DNA of 30,166 nucleotides from Oscillospiraceae bacterium (GCA_029067025.1 JAIEFH010000295.1:1-30166), one strand, 5' to 3'. Shown: positions 16,764 through 23,765, counted from the stretch's first letter. Made by a program: numbers and translations. Notes: a model not told the origin generated them from the letters alone.

Positions 16764-16800
16764 CGTCTCACCACCCTGATTCGATTAATGGTTCTTTATT

Positions 16801-17145
16801 TCAGGCCTCTTCTAGGTAGGGAGAAAAACCCTTCACCAAAGCGCACAGTACATCTTCTACAGCTATTATAAAGGATTCCGGCTTATCATTCAATAGATTG
16901 CAGATGTTGGCAATGTGGATCCTGGCGCTTTCTTCATAAAGTATGCAGTCTGTGCTTACATGAAAGACATCTGCCAACGCAAGCAGCACGGGGATGCTCA
17001 TTGACCTGCTGCCCCGTTCCAAATTTGTGTAAAATGAAGTGGATATGCCAGCCTGCTCAGCAACTTGTTCTTGTGTAAGCTTTGCCCGTGCCCGACATCT
17101 TTGCAAATTACTGCCAATAAGTTCTTGCAGATCATTCTTATCCAT
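16801..17145 (-). CDS. XRE-family helix-turn-helix transcriptional regulator
   Basis: The frame is open from 17217, but the ATG at 17145 follows GGAGGGC by a proper distance and starts the domain cleanly (MDKNDLQELIGSNLQ), giving 114 residues. Residues 10-65 form an XRE/Cro helix-turn-helix: RCRARAKLTQEQVAEQAGIS, SFYTNLERGSRSMSIPVLLALADVF. The short C-terminal part (about 66-114) is helical and may dimerise. Such proteins usually repress their own operon. Two similar TTCTnnCAGAAAT half-palindromic sites lie just upstream (17182-17237) and are good operator candidates. As the gene leads into the sigma gene, it may set the basal level of the whole system. Confidence 0.9.
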   Translation of the reverse strand: MDKNDLQELIGSNLQRCRARAKLTQEQVAEQAGISTSFYTNLERGSRSMSIPVLLALADVFHVSTDCILYEESARIHIANICNLLNDKPESFIIAVEDVLCALVKGFSPYLEEA

Positions 17146-17181
17146 ATTGCCCTCCATAGCCTGTTTTGCAACAATTATATA

Positions 17182-17237
17182 TTCTGGCAGAAATAGCAGG
17201 AATGGCCTGTCAGCCATAGTTTTATTTTCTTACAGAA
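17182..17237. promoter_or_regulatory. two palindromic operator-like sites and -10 box before the XRE gene
   Basis: TTCTGGCAGAAAT (from 17182) and TTCTTACAGAAAT (from 17227) share TTCT, 2 bases, CAGAAAT and are 45 bases apart. TATATAAT on the minus strand (17181-17174) is a plausible -10 box directly downstream of the first site. The spacing suits binding by a dimeric XRE repressor. Confidence 0.45.
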
Positions 17238-17334
17238 ATATGTAGTGTCTCAATACGCTATGGCAGTATAGGCGCCGTATATGAGCACAATCGACACAAT
17301 TTATGGTGGGCAGCCGCTTTTTTGCCATTTTTGC

Positions 17335-17545
17335 AAAAAAGATAAAACTGCTTCAAGCCGGCGTAGACACATATGTTGAGAAACCCGTCGATCCTACGCT
17401 TTGCATGGCACAGGCCACAGCATTGATACGGCTGGGCCACAGCGGCACGGCGGTCACTCTCCGAATGTACGCCCACGCCAATGAGGAAAGCATACGGCGG
17501 GCCGGTCAGATTGTCCGGGACGCTCTCAAAGCGCAGGGCCAATAA
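17335..17545 (+). pseudogene. receiver-domain remnant fused to tyrosine recombinase C-terminus
   Basis: Two unrelated fragments are read in one frame. The first (about 17335-17430) gives KIKLLQAGVDTYVEKP and MAQATALIR, the end of a response-regulator receiver domain with its conserved Lys-Pro. The second (about 17430-17545) gives LGHSGTAVTLRMYAHANEE and a short helix to the stop, the C-terminal box II of a phage/ICE integrase including the LGH motif and the catalytic tyrosine. There is no proper start or ribosome site and everything upstream in both families is missing. This looks like a deletion junction inside a decayed mobile element, not a working gene. Confidence 0.75.
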
Positions 17546-17551
17546 ACAAGA

Positions 17552-17582
17552 AAAACCGGGCAGGGGTTCCCTGCCCGGTTTT
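17552..17582 (+). terminator. intrinsic terminator after the integrase remnant
   Basis: AAAACCGGGCAGGG pairs with CCCTGCCCGGTTTT around a 3-base loop and has T-rich flanks, six bases after the integrase stop. It can work in both directions. Confidence 0.9.
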
Positions 17583-17650
17583 CGTTTTAACCCAATGTTG
17601 CGCCTTTTGTTACGCCTTTTCAATTCGTAGACCACTGGAAGAAATAGTAA

Positions 17651-17712
17651 AAACCCGCTATCCCTTGCGGGACAACGGGTTTCAGTGGAGCTGCTATCCA
17701 GATTTGAATTTG
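17651..17712. other. attachment-site-like hairpin and tRNA-3'-end-like sequence
   Basis: AAACCCG (17651-17657) pairs with CGGGTTT (17676-17682) around an inner CCC/GGG hairpin. The adjacent minus-strand sequence TTCAAATCTGGATAGCAGCTCC resembles a T-loop and acceptor end of a tRNA, but the T-stem does not pair. Position right after an integrase C-terminus suits an att site. The stretch from here to 17920 shows no gene, only an inverted repeat GGGTATTT/AAATACCC at 17827-17860. Confidence 0.35.
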
Positions 17713-17921
17713 ACGTCGAACGTGCAAGCGGTGCAATCGTGTGCAATTCTATACGGTTTTTCTGAAAATGTAGAACTTTTTAATTGCAATATGTGCATCC
17801 CGTGTAATCTAACCGCATCGTGTTAGGGGTATTTTAAGGGGTAAACTGGGGTAAATACCCTTAAACAAACGGGGCCAAAAAGTTCTCAAAACCATATGCG
17901 CCCACCCCGCCTGCAAATATG

Positions 17922-18060
17922 GGCTTCCCCCGTGTCGCTGTATACGGCCGCACGGGGGAAGCCTGTTTTTAGGTAGCTCCTGCGACGGCGCAGTTTACCG
18001 GGCTGTCCCAAGCCGCTCTGCGGCTTCAATCGGTTTTGTAGGGACATTTTATGATAACTG
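17922..18060 (+). repeat. two-hairpin intergenic repeat, copy R1
   Basis: About 135 bases match copy R2 (19826-19962) with roughly three quarters identity by eye. Hairpin 1 is a 13-base stem (GGCTTCCCCCGTG against 17951-17963) followed by TGTTTTTAGG. A conserved GCTCCTGCGACGGCG comes next. Hairpin 2 is AAGCCGC TCT GCGGCTT (18010-18026). Stem bases differ between copies but keep pairing. Hairpin 1 with its T-run could act as a terminator. Confidence 0.75.
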
Positions 18061-18085
18061 CGGCTGAAAAAATTTGCCCAAGGGG

Positions 18086-18114
18086 TTGACAAACCGCTTC
18101 TGATGGTGTATCAT
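18086..18114 (+). promoter_or_regulatory. sigma-A-type promoter
   Basis: TTGACA (18086-18091), 17 bases, TATCAT (18109-18114). It is an almost perfect housekeeping promoter facing the plus-strand gene cluster and sits just after repeat R1 and just before an attenuator-like hairpin. Confidence 0.8.
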
Positions 18115-18127
18115 GCCTATACTTTGC

Positions 18128-18169
18128 AAAAAGGACATGATACGGCGAAAGCCGTATTATGCCCTTTTT
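18128..18169 (+). terminator. attenuator-like terminator in the leader of the plus-strand cluster
   Basis: AAAAAGG plus ACATGATACGGC (18128-18146), loop GAAA, then GCCGTATTATGC and CCTTTTT (18151-18169). The stem has one A-C and one G-T position. With a T run at its end, 14 bases after the -10 box, it should stop most transcripts unless something overrides it. It is 50 bases before the first gene. Confidence 0.75.
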
Positions 18170-18219
18170 CTGTTTGCGCCGGAGGAAGGGTAACTCTAAA
18201 TTCAAGGAGGACACCTATT

Positions 18220-18582
18220 ATGGCAACCAATCAGAACGCGAAGGAATACCCCATCCAGATCATCCGCGAGGACCTGCGGCGGCGCTCGACCCAGGAGGCG
18301 GCATTGCTGGCGCGATCCGTCGGCCGACTGACCTCCTGCGACGTCCAGCCCTGCCTCGAGTATCGTGGCGAGATCGCCAACGAGCACGCCGTCATTGACC
18401 GGCTGCTCTACATCCAGGAGTGCCGAAACTCCCTGGAGCGGTGTATCGGCTCCGGGGCCGCCCGCCTGCGTTACCGCTGGAGGGACGGCCGGGTGACCGA
18501 GACCCGGTTCCGCAGGACCTCCCCCGGGAGGATCAGGGTCAGCGGCCTGCTGGCCGGGCCTGCCCTGCGGGCGGCGGGCTGA
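18220..18582 (+). CDS. unfamiliar 120-residue basic protein of the mobile element
   Basis: The frame is open from 18103, but AAGGAGG at 18204-18210 sets the ATG at 18220. The product is arginine-rich (LRRRSTQEAALLARSVGRL; RYRWRDGRVTETRFRRTSPG), soluble, with a predicted helical N-terminal half and short strands after it. I recognise no family. It is the first gene after the promoter and attenuator at 18086-18169, so it is probably the best-expressed gene of this unit. The high arginine content would suit nucleic-acid binding, but there is no motif to prove it. A strong hairpin follows the stop (18593-18623). Confidence 0.75.
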   Translation: MATNQNAKEYPIQIIREDLRRRSTQEAALLARSVGRLTSCDVQPCLEYRGEIANEHAVIDRLLYIQECRNSLERCIGSGAARLRYRWRDGRVTETRFRRTSPGRIRVSGLLAGPALRAAG

Positions 18583-18592
18583 ACGCAGGGAT

Positions 18593-18623
18593 CGCCGCGG
18601 CGGATTCCACATCCGCTGCGGCG
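18593..18623. terminator. GC-rich hairpin between two genes, possible weak terminator
   Basis: CGCCGC and CGGAT pair with ATCCG and GCGGCG around a TCCAC loop; a second arm may form between CAGGGATCG and CGATCCCG-like sequence up to 18646. There is no T run, so it is more likely an RNA stability or processing element than a true terminator. Confidence 0.4.
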
Positions 18624-18684
18624 GCCCTTTGAATCCTGCGATCCCGAAAAAGTATAGCACAAAAAAGGCAGGGAGGTGCGCCCC

Positions 18685-19392
18685 ATGCAATATGCTGTCA
18701 GCGACATCCACGGCTGCTATGATAAATACGTTCAGCTCTTGCGCCGCATTGATCTCAAGGAAACCGATACGCTGTACGTCCTAGGTGACATGATTGACCG
18801 CGGGCCGGACGGGCTAAAAATACTGCGCGACATTTCCATGCGATCCAATATCGTCTCGTTCCTGGGCAACCATGAGTACGCTGCGCTGACCTGCCTGCCG
18901 TGGCTCATGGAGGAACTGACGGAGGCCAACACGGAGCCGGACGTGCTCCTGTGGCGGCTGAAAAGCATCCGGGGCTGGATGTCCGACGGCGGGGATACGA
19001 CGGTCAAAGAGTTCCGTCGGCTCTCCCCATCGGCCCGGCAGGACGTGCTGGACATCCTGGAGGATCTGACGGTTTACGAGGAAACGGAAGCAGGCGGCAG
19101 GGAGTTCGTCCTGGTCCATGCCGGGCTGGGCGGCTTCTCGCCCGACAGAGCCCTTGATGACTACCAGCTGGACGAGCTGATCCTGTCGCGCCCCGACCCC
19201 GGGCAGACATATTTCAGGGACAAGTACCTGGTCTTCGGCCACACGCCCACGCCGTACTATACCGGGATCTCCGGCTACAAAGACGCACGAATCTTCCGCA
19301 AGAACAAGCTGATTGCCATTGACTGCGGCTGTTCGGCTGGCGGGCCGCTGGGTTGCATCTGCCTGGATACCCTGGAAGAATTCTATGTCTGA
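18685..19392 (+). CDS. PPP-family metallophosphatase (calcineurin-like Ser/Thr phosphatase)
   Basis: The 235-residue protein has all metal-binding motifs in order: SDIHGCYD (6-13), GDMIDRGPDG (34-43), GNHE (61-64), a HAGL block near 148 and FGHTP near 188. The length and layout match the short phage-lambda/PrpA type phosphatases, which remove phosphate from Ser, Thr or Tyr with two metal ions; ApaH-like dinucleotide hydrolysis is an alternative. The frame also opens at a GTG (18676), but that codon is inside the GGGAGG ribosome site, so ATG 18685 is chosen. It is carried by the mobile element. Whether it touches the FHA/PP2C system to the left is unknown. Confidence 0.93.
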   Translation: MQYAVSDIHGCYDKYVQLLRRIDLKETDTLYVLGDMIDRGPDGLKILRDISMRSNIVSFLGNHEYAALTCLPWLMEELTEANTEPDVLLWRLKSIRGWMSDGGDTTVKEFRRLSPSARQDVLDILEDLTVYEETEAGGREFVLVHAGLGGFSPDRALDDYQLDELILSRPDPGQTYFRDKYLVFGHTPTPYYTGISGYKDARIFRKNKLIAIDCGCSAGGPLGCICLDTLEEFYV

Positions 19393-19446
19393 CCACGGCG
19401 ATAACGGATGGCGCCGGTACATAGCCGACGCCAGAAAGGAATTATT

Positions 19447-19818
19447 ATGGATCTCACATTCAGAGCACTACAAGAAGATTTTACTGGCATGTGGCCGGCC
19501 AAGCTGTGCATAGAGAACGCGGAATACACGGCCACCCTGTTTTATGCGGGCGCGGACGGAAGCGAATACACGCAGGACAAAGCGGCCGGGCGGCTGGATC
19601 GAAGGAAACTGACATTGGTCTGCAAGCCAAAGGATCAGAAACGTGAACCGCGGCTGGGAATCGTCCAAGGCCACGTAGTCCTGTCCCTGCCGTCCACTAC
19701 GCCGAATCTAACGATAGACGAGACACGGCACATTGCCGAGGATTTGATGGCGGCTGTCAGCAACGCCACGGCCCTGGAAGAATTCATCGAATCCCGGTTC
19801 GGCCCGGCCAGTGACTGA
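19447..19818 (+). CDS. unfamiliar 123-residue protein
   Basis: ATG 19447 has AGAAAGGAATT upstream; the frame opens earlier (19408) without a site. The product (MDLTFRALQEDFTGMWPAKL) has predicted strands (ATLFYAGADGS, KLTLVCKP, GHVVLSLPS) and a C-terminal helix (IAEDLMAAVSNATALEEFIESRFG). There is no signal peptide, membrane helix or catalytic motif that I recognise. It lies 54 bases after the phosphatase gene and ends eight bases before repeat R2, so it closes this transcription unit if R2 hairpin 1 terminates. Confidence 0.75.
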   Translation: MDLTFRALQEDFTGMWPAKLCIENAEYTATLFYAGADGSEYTQDKAAGRLDRRKLTLVCKPKDQKREPRLGIVQGHVVLSLPSTTPNLTIDETRHIAEDLMAAVSNATALEEFIESRFGPASD

Positions 19819-19825
19819 ATATATT

Positions 19826-19962
19826 TGTCCCCCGTGTGGCTGTAAACAGCGGCACGGGGGGCAGTCTGTTTTTAGGCGGCTCCTGCGACGGCGTGGTTAT
19901 CAGGCCGCCGCAAGCCGCTTTGCGGCTCCAATCGGGCTTGTAGAGCTTTTTACGATAGAAGG
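19826..19962 (+). repeat. two-hairpin intergenic repeat, copy R2
   Basis: This copy matches R1 at 17922-18060. Hairpin 1 is TGTCCCCCGTG (19826-19836) against CACGGGGGGCA (19853-19863), with an inner GCTGT/ACAGC pair where R1 has GCTG/CGGC. TCTGTTTTTAGG follows, then GCTCCTGCGACGGCG and hairpin 2 (AGCCGC TTT GCGGCT, 19913-19927). It ends in GAAGGAGG, the ribosome site of the ClpX-like gene. Terminator-plus-leader is a plausible double role. Confidence 0.75.
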
Positions 19963-19974
19963 AGGTCATGTCCC

Positions 19975-20979
19975 ATGAACAGCCAGACCGAGCAGCAGGC
20001 CCCGTCGTACCCGTGGTATGATGACCGCGTGGAGGAATTGCGCCAAGACCTCGCCGATCCCGAGGAAGACTATGAGGATCAATCAGCGTTTTATGACACC
20101 CCAAGAAAGATATATGGGTATCTCAGTCAACGGGTTTGGAAGCAGGAGGAAGCGAAGCGCGCTGCGTCGATCATCATGTTTAATTGTCTCCACGGCATCA
20201 AGTCCAACGCATTTTTCGTGGGCCCCAGCGGTTGTGGTAAGACCCATACATGGCGCTGCCTGAAGCAAATCTTCCGGGACAGGATCGAAATCGTAGACGG
20301 TTCCAATCTCACGCAGGATGGCTGGGTCGGCTCCAAAAAATGGAAGGATCTCCTCCGTTCCCCAATCTTTCGATCTGGAGACCCGGCTATCCTTGTAATC
20401 GACGAAGCGGACAAAATGTTGGCACCTAAGCACAACAGTAGCCATGAGAACGTTAGCTCGGCTATTCAGTCGGAAGGCTTAGCCATGATGGAAGGAACCC
20501 GTGTACACATCAAGGACGGCGCGATTATACGCGAGGTCGACACCTCAAAAATCAGTTTCGTCTTCTGCGGCGCATTCAGCAACAAGGCCCACGACATAGC
20601 GGAAAAGAGCAGCGGCGCCCGCATCGGCTTCGGCGCGGCCCCGGAACCCGTACAGCCCTACGCCCGCCCACTGACTGAACTCGACTTGACCGATTTTGGT
20701 GTGATGCCGGAATTTATGGGGCGCATTCAGAGAATCGTAAACCTCCAGATGATGACGGCAGATGACTATTATGAAATGACCGCCCGTCTCGGCCCCGTCC
20801 TGTGGCACATCCGGCAGCAATATGGGGTGAAGGTCCGGCTCACCCCGGAGAAGCGCCGGGAGCTGGCCGAGATGGCGTACCGAACAGGGTTGGGCGTCAG
20901 GGGCATACAAAATCAAATTTTCCAGCTCTTGGATGACGCCCGTTTCGATAATTGCGAGCAACGCAGCTTCGAGTTCTGA
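19975..20979 (+). CDS. ClpX-like AAA+ ATPase without zinc domain
   Basis: The 334-residue protein has Walker A GPSGCGKT (83-90), Walker B ILVIDEAD (139-146), an IGFG loop (217-220) placed exactly as in ClpX, the FGVMPEFMGRIQ block (241-251; FGLIPEFIGRLP in ClpX) and a sensor-2 arginine in GLGVRGIQN. It lacks the N-terminal C4 zinc domain of ClpX (about 420 residues) and has a short acidic N-terminus instead. ClpX unfolds proteins and feeds them to ClpP; the IGF loop is the ClpP contact, so this protein may still dock to ClpP and bring in other clients. It starts behind a strong GAAGGAGG after repeat R2 and heads a unit with a small gene and ssb. Confidence 0.92.
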   Translation: MNSQTEQQAPSYPWYDDRVEELRQDLADPEEDYEDQSAFYDTPRKIYGYLSQRVWKQEEAKRAASIIMFNCLHGIKSNAFFVGPSGCGKTHTWRCLKQIFRDRIEIVDGSNLTQDGWVGSKKWKDLLRSPIFRSGDPAILVIDEADKMLAPKHNSSHENVSSAIQSEGLAMMEGTRVHIKDGAIIREVDTSKISFVFCGAFSNKAHDIAEKSSGARIGFGAAPEPVQPYARPLTELDLTDFGVMPEFMGRIQRIVNLQMMTADDYYEMTARLGPVLWHIRQQYGVKVRLTPEKRRELAEMAYRTGLGVRGIQNQIFQLLDDARFDNCEQRSFEF

Positions 20980-20997
20980 CTGCGGAAGGAGGATGAG

Positions 20998-21369
20998 ATG
21001 GAGCTACTATTTGACTTTGACAGCCATCAAGGAATTATTAATGTGCACTTCCATGGCCTCGACGGCACCGAACCTGTGACCTCCATCAAGGAGGCCCTGA
21101 ACTTGCTGAAAATACGCAACCCCGCAAAAACCTTTTCCGAGGCGGTGCGCAACGGGGCGTACAATGACGTACCGGATGCCGAGTACAAGCGGATGCTTGA
21201 AACGATCAAATACATTAGTTCCATGTGGTGCTACATGGATGAGCCGGGAGAAGCGCCGCAGAAGGGCGAGATGAACGCCCTGATGCTGCTTGCCAACGCT
21301 ATCGAGGCATTAAGTCAGTTCAATGTACTGTATCAAATGCCGCCTGATGAAGATCCCACAACGACCTGA
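20998..21369 (+). CDS. unfamiliar 123-residue acidic protein
   Basis: It starts 18 bases after the ClpX-like gene with GGAAGGAGG upstream. The product begins with two strands (ELLFDFDSHQGIINVHFHG) and is then mostly helical (TSIKEALNLLKI; EYKRMLETIKYISSMWCYM; MNALMLLANAIEALSQF). No membrane segment and no known motif are visible. Position between a ClpX-like ATPase and SSB suggests an adaptor or DNA-maintenance role, which is only inference. Confidence 0.75.
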   Translation: MELLFDFDSHQGIINVHFHGLDGTEPVTSIKEALNLLKIRNPAKTFSEAVRNGAYNDVPDAEYKRMLETIKYISSMWCYMDEPGEAPQKGEMNALMLLANAIEALSQFNVLYQMPPDEDPTTT

Positions 21370-21396
21370 AACATAACAACATGGAGGTAATAGAGT

Positions 21397-21801
21397 ATGC
21401 TGAACAGAATTTCCATCATGGGAAGATTAACCCATGAACCCGAGCTCCGTCACACCCAGTCCGGCATCCCCGTGTGCAGCTTCTCCATCGCCTGCGACCG
21501 CGACTACAAGGTCAATGGCGAGAAGGTCACCGACTTCATCGACATCGTGGCCTGGCGCGGCACCGCTGAACTGGCGTCCAAGTACCTGACCCGTGGCCGC
21601 ATGGTTGTGATCGACGGACGGCTCCAACTGCGTGACTGGACTGACCGAGACGGCAACAAACGCCGCAGCGCCGAGATCCTGGCAAGCAGCATCAGCTTCG
21701 CGGACAACAGAGCCAAGAGCCAGGAGGCCGCCGTCCCCGCCGCCGCTGGCGGCGGTTGTGGGGCGGAGGACTTGCAGGCAGGCGGCGACCTGCCGTTCTG
21801 A
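21397..21801 (+). CDS. ssb: single-stranded DNA-binding protein
   Basis: A 134-residue SSB: the N-terminal OB fold has the family landmarks (LNRISIMGRLTHEPELR, CSFSIACDRDY, FIDIVAWRGTAELASKYL, GRMVVIDGRLQLRDWTDRDG). The protein ends in a shortened glycine-rich linker and the tip GGDLPF, which replaces the usual acidic DDDLPF used to contact replication proteins. It coats single-stranded DNA as tetramers. Being shorter than chromosomal SSB (about 160-175) and located among mobile-element genes, it is an element-encoded copy used in transfer or replication. ATGGAGG lies upstream of the ATG. A weak GC-rich hairpin follows. Confidence 0.95.
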   Translation: MLNRISIMGRLTHEPELRHTQSGIPVCSFSIACDRDYKVNGEKVTDFIDIVAWRGTAELASKYLTRGRMVVIDGRLQLRDWTDRDGNKRRSAEILASSISFADNRAKSQEAAVPAAAGGGCGAEDLQAGGDLPF

Positions 21802-21818
21802 CCCGCATGACACGGACA

Positions 21819-21850
21819 GCCGGGAGGGGTACAGCCCTTCCCGGCCCTTT
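21819..21850 (+). terminator. probable terminator after ssb
   Basis: GCCGGGAGGG (21819-21828) pairs with CCCTTCCCGGC (21835-21845) with one bulge; only CCCTTT follows, so it is a weak intrinsic terminator. Confidence 0.55.
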
Positions 21851-21869
21851 ACATCCTAAAAATTCATCA

Positions 21870-22127
21870 TTAATACTTGGCCCACGAGCAACACATATAT
21901 ACGCCATACGTTTGCAGCATCTCTGGCCTGATGTGCTCAAGGATCTCCGCTAAGGTTAGCTTATCAGGGTTTTGGGTCAACCGAAACGCCCAGAGATCCA
22001 TATAATGATCACGGACCACCCGACGAAGGACATCAAAGATATCACATTCGATTTCGCTCCATAGCGTCACGGTTTCTTGTTTTGGTATACCGTTGACCTG
22101 CTTTGTATATTTGTATACTAGTTCCAT
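21870..22127 (-). CDS. small unfamiliar protein, 85 residues, opposite strand
   Basis: This is the only convincing minus-strand gene in the right half. ATG 22127 has AAGGGAG seven bases upstream, and a fair promoter lies at 22199-22226. The product (MELVYKYTKQVNGIPKQETV) has a short beta start and then helices (LWSEIECDIFDVLRRVVRDHYMDL; LTLAEILEHIRPEML). Its base composition is much more AT-rich than the flanking ssb and PolC-like genes, so it probably came from another source. I recognise no family. It converges on ssb. Confidence 0.7.
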   Translation of the reverse strand: MELVYKYTKQVNGIPKQETVTLWSEIECDIFDVLRRVVRDHYMDLWAFRLTQNPDKLTLAEILEHIRPEMLQTYGVYMCCSWAKY

Positions 22128-22150
22128 AACAATCTCCCTTCATATAATTA

Positions 22151-22226
22151 GTATAGGATACGATGGCTGTGTTTTTCACCGCCTCCTACGATACTACGAT
22201 CATATCACTTTTTAAGCCGAAAGCAA
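22151..22226 (-). promoter_or_regulatory. promoter with operator-like repeats for the small minus-strand gene
   Basis: TTGCTT (22226-22221), 16 bases, TATGAT (22204-22199) on the minus strand. Downstream lie a direct repeat ATCGTAGTATCGTAGG and a palindrome GTATAGGATAC (22151-22161), which may be operator sites. A second possible start (GTG after GGAGGCG at about 22178) would give a short leader peptide that overlaps the gene in another frame. Confidence 0.55.
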
Positions 22227-22815
22227 GCGATTTTTTAAAATAAAAGAACGATTTGTGTGATTTTACAAATGCATTCCGCCATAAAATGCAAGATAATAAT
22301 ATGCCGTTCCGTTGGCTATCATGGAAAGGCCCTAATGTACTCTGCTTACACGGGATATAGCCAAGATTTGTCTAATGTGCACAATTTTGACCCTGTTGAC
22401 AGAGGCCATTTTCAAAAAACCAAGCCGATTTTTGTATCCTGATTATAGCGATAACACAACGTAGCTCCTATTTTTAAACTATATAAAAGAATGCCTTTTT
22501 GAAAACCAACTTTGCCAACATCTCTAATTTTCAGTGTCATTGATTAAGGAATGTTTGACTTAATATACAAAAAGCATACACAAAATATCAAAAATTTTAG
22601 CAAAAAAACGCATTGACAGCCGCGATCAAGAAAGGCCAAATTCTGTTTCAGCTACAGGTCTAATATCTGACTTTAAATTATTGACATTATAAAATACCTT
22701 ATTACATGGGCAAAGTTTTATTAAAATGAGGGATGTATTTAAAGCTGCTACACACAGAGGCGGGTAGGCAGTCACACTGCTTTCTCTATATCTCTTTCTC
22801 CTGCGCATCGTAGGG
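22227..22815. other. AT-rich stretch without a convincing gene
   Basis: This stretch is far lower in GC than either side. Short open frames lack ribosome sites. I see runs of A/T and several TTGACA- or TATAAT-like words without matching partners, but no iterons, tRNA or clear RNA gene. It could be a promoter-rich or origin-like spacer, or decayed foreign DNA. Confidence 0.5.
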
Positions 22816-22850
22816 AGGCTACCGTCCGCAAATGCGGACGGTAGCCTTTT
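22816..22850 (+). terminator. intrinsic terminator
   Basis: AGGCTACCGTCCGCA (22816-22830) pairs with TGCGGACGGTAGCCT (22833-22847) and ends in TTTT. It faces plus-strand transcription coming out of the AT-rich stretch although no plus-strand gene is visible there; an untranslated RNA could be its client. Confidence 0.85.
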
Positions 22851-23480
22851 CTCAAATTATCAAGAGCTTTTTATTATTTATCTCAGCATCCAAGTAGGTG
22901 AGTTTCCCATAATCGTATTCGCCACAGGCTGTAATCACAGCCCTTAAAAGCTCCGTCCGGCCTTCCGCGACAAGCGCGTCGGCTGCGGACTTCACCCATG
23001 TATCCGGCTGTCTGAACGGGCGGGACTGCTTCCCCGGAAGAGTGGGGCGCCCGCCGTCGCCACAAGGGCTCCGCCTGCTGGCGCCCACACTGTTCTCACC
23101 GACAGATGCACCGCTGCGGCGGCAAGGATTGATAGATTCTACCGTTGTAAAATCGTTGGCGCAGATCCATATCGGTGTCACATGACACACCGCTGTGTGA
23201 CACGCAGTTTTTCGGCCCCGCTGCGCTAAATCTCGGGCAGCATCCCTCTGCCTGACGGCCCGCATGGGACAAGCCGGCCACAAGGGCCGTTTTAATGGAA
23301 TGGGCCATGCGTGCCACTACAATCCTTTGTAATGCACCATAACGCGCATTGACTATCATGGCCCGCCGTGCGGAATGTACCGCATGGTATATTAATGGTC
23401 AATTATTTCAAGCGGTAATGTACCACATTTGGAGCCGTGACAGTCAACGATTCCAGCCTGGTTCGTTGATTTTTTAATTT
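22851..23480. other. non-coding, inverted-repeat-rich region, possible origin of transfer or gene remnant
   Basis: The stretch holds many inverted repeats: GTGTCA/TGACAC (23175-23188) with a further GTGTGACAC at 23195-23203; GGGCCATG and CATGGCCC enclosing a TACAA/TTGTA hairpin (about 23302-23360); and TGCGG/CCGCA around 23369-23384. A minus-strand frame at 22852-23000 reads like the end of a protein (ALVAEGRTELLRAVITACGE) but has no start or ribosome site, so I treat it as a possible remnant. No intact gene is visible. Confidence 0.45.
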
Positions 23481-23514
23481 TATATCGAACCAGGTGAAAA
23501 AAGGGCATAAGAGG

Positions 23515-23765
23515 GGGTGGCACATTGCGGAGGGAGCTGAAGCCCCCTCTGCAATGTGGTCGGCACAGCCGACACCCCTGGACCGTTCGGAGCTGAAGCT
23601 CCGCCCGGCCCACCCCTCGCTAATCGCTCGGGGCTCTTTACTGCGACAACGCGTGTCACCCGGCGCTGACGCACCGAATGACACGGTTGTCTTGCCCCTT
23701 GCAGCGAGCTGCTGCGGGGTGCCCTGAAGCAGGAACGCCCCAGCGCTGAAGCCGCTGGGGGTTCC
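23515..23765. ncRNA. candidate structured RNA: hairpins sharing a GCTGAAGC apex
   Basis: Three hairpins carry the same apex sequence GCTGAAGC, at 23536-23543, 23592-23599 and 23745-23752, each closed by a different GC-rich stem (for example CACATTGC with GCAATGTG, and CCCAGCG with CGCTGGG). GTCGGC/GCCGAC lies between the first two. Reading frames across it lack ribosome sites. This repeated loop with changing stems suggests RNA structure; it could equally be repeated DNA recognition sites. Confidence 0.4.

Noticed and set aside
17684..17712. A tRNA gene suggested by a T-loop-like sequence on the minus strand.
   Set aside because: No pairing T-stem, anticodon arm or D-arm could be found; at most a tRNA 3'-end fragment left by integration.
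17258..17746. A 162-codon minus-strand frame over the integrase remnant.
   Set aside because: It runs antisense to the recognisable recombinase motif and across a terminator and has no ribosome site.
23162..23215. A CRISPR-like or iteron array suggested by GTGTCA/TGACAC repeats.
   Set aside because: Only two or three irregular copies with no regular spacing; no spacer-repeat pattern anywhere in the window.
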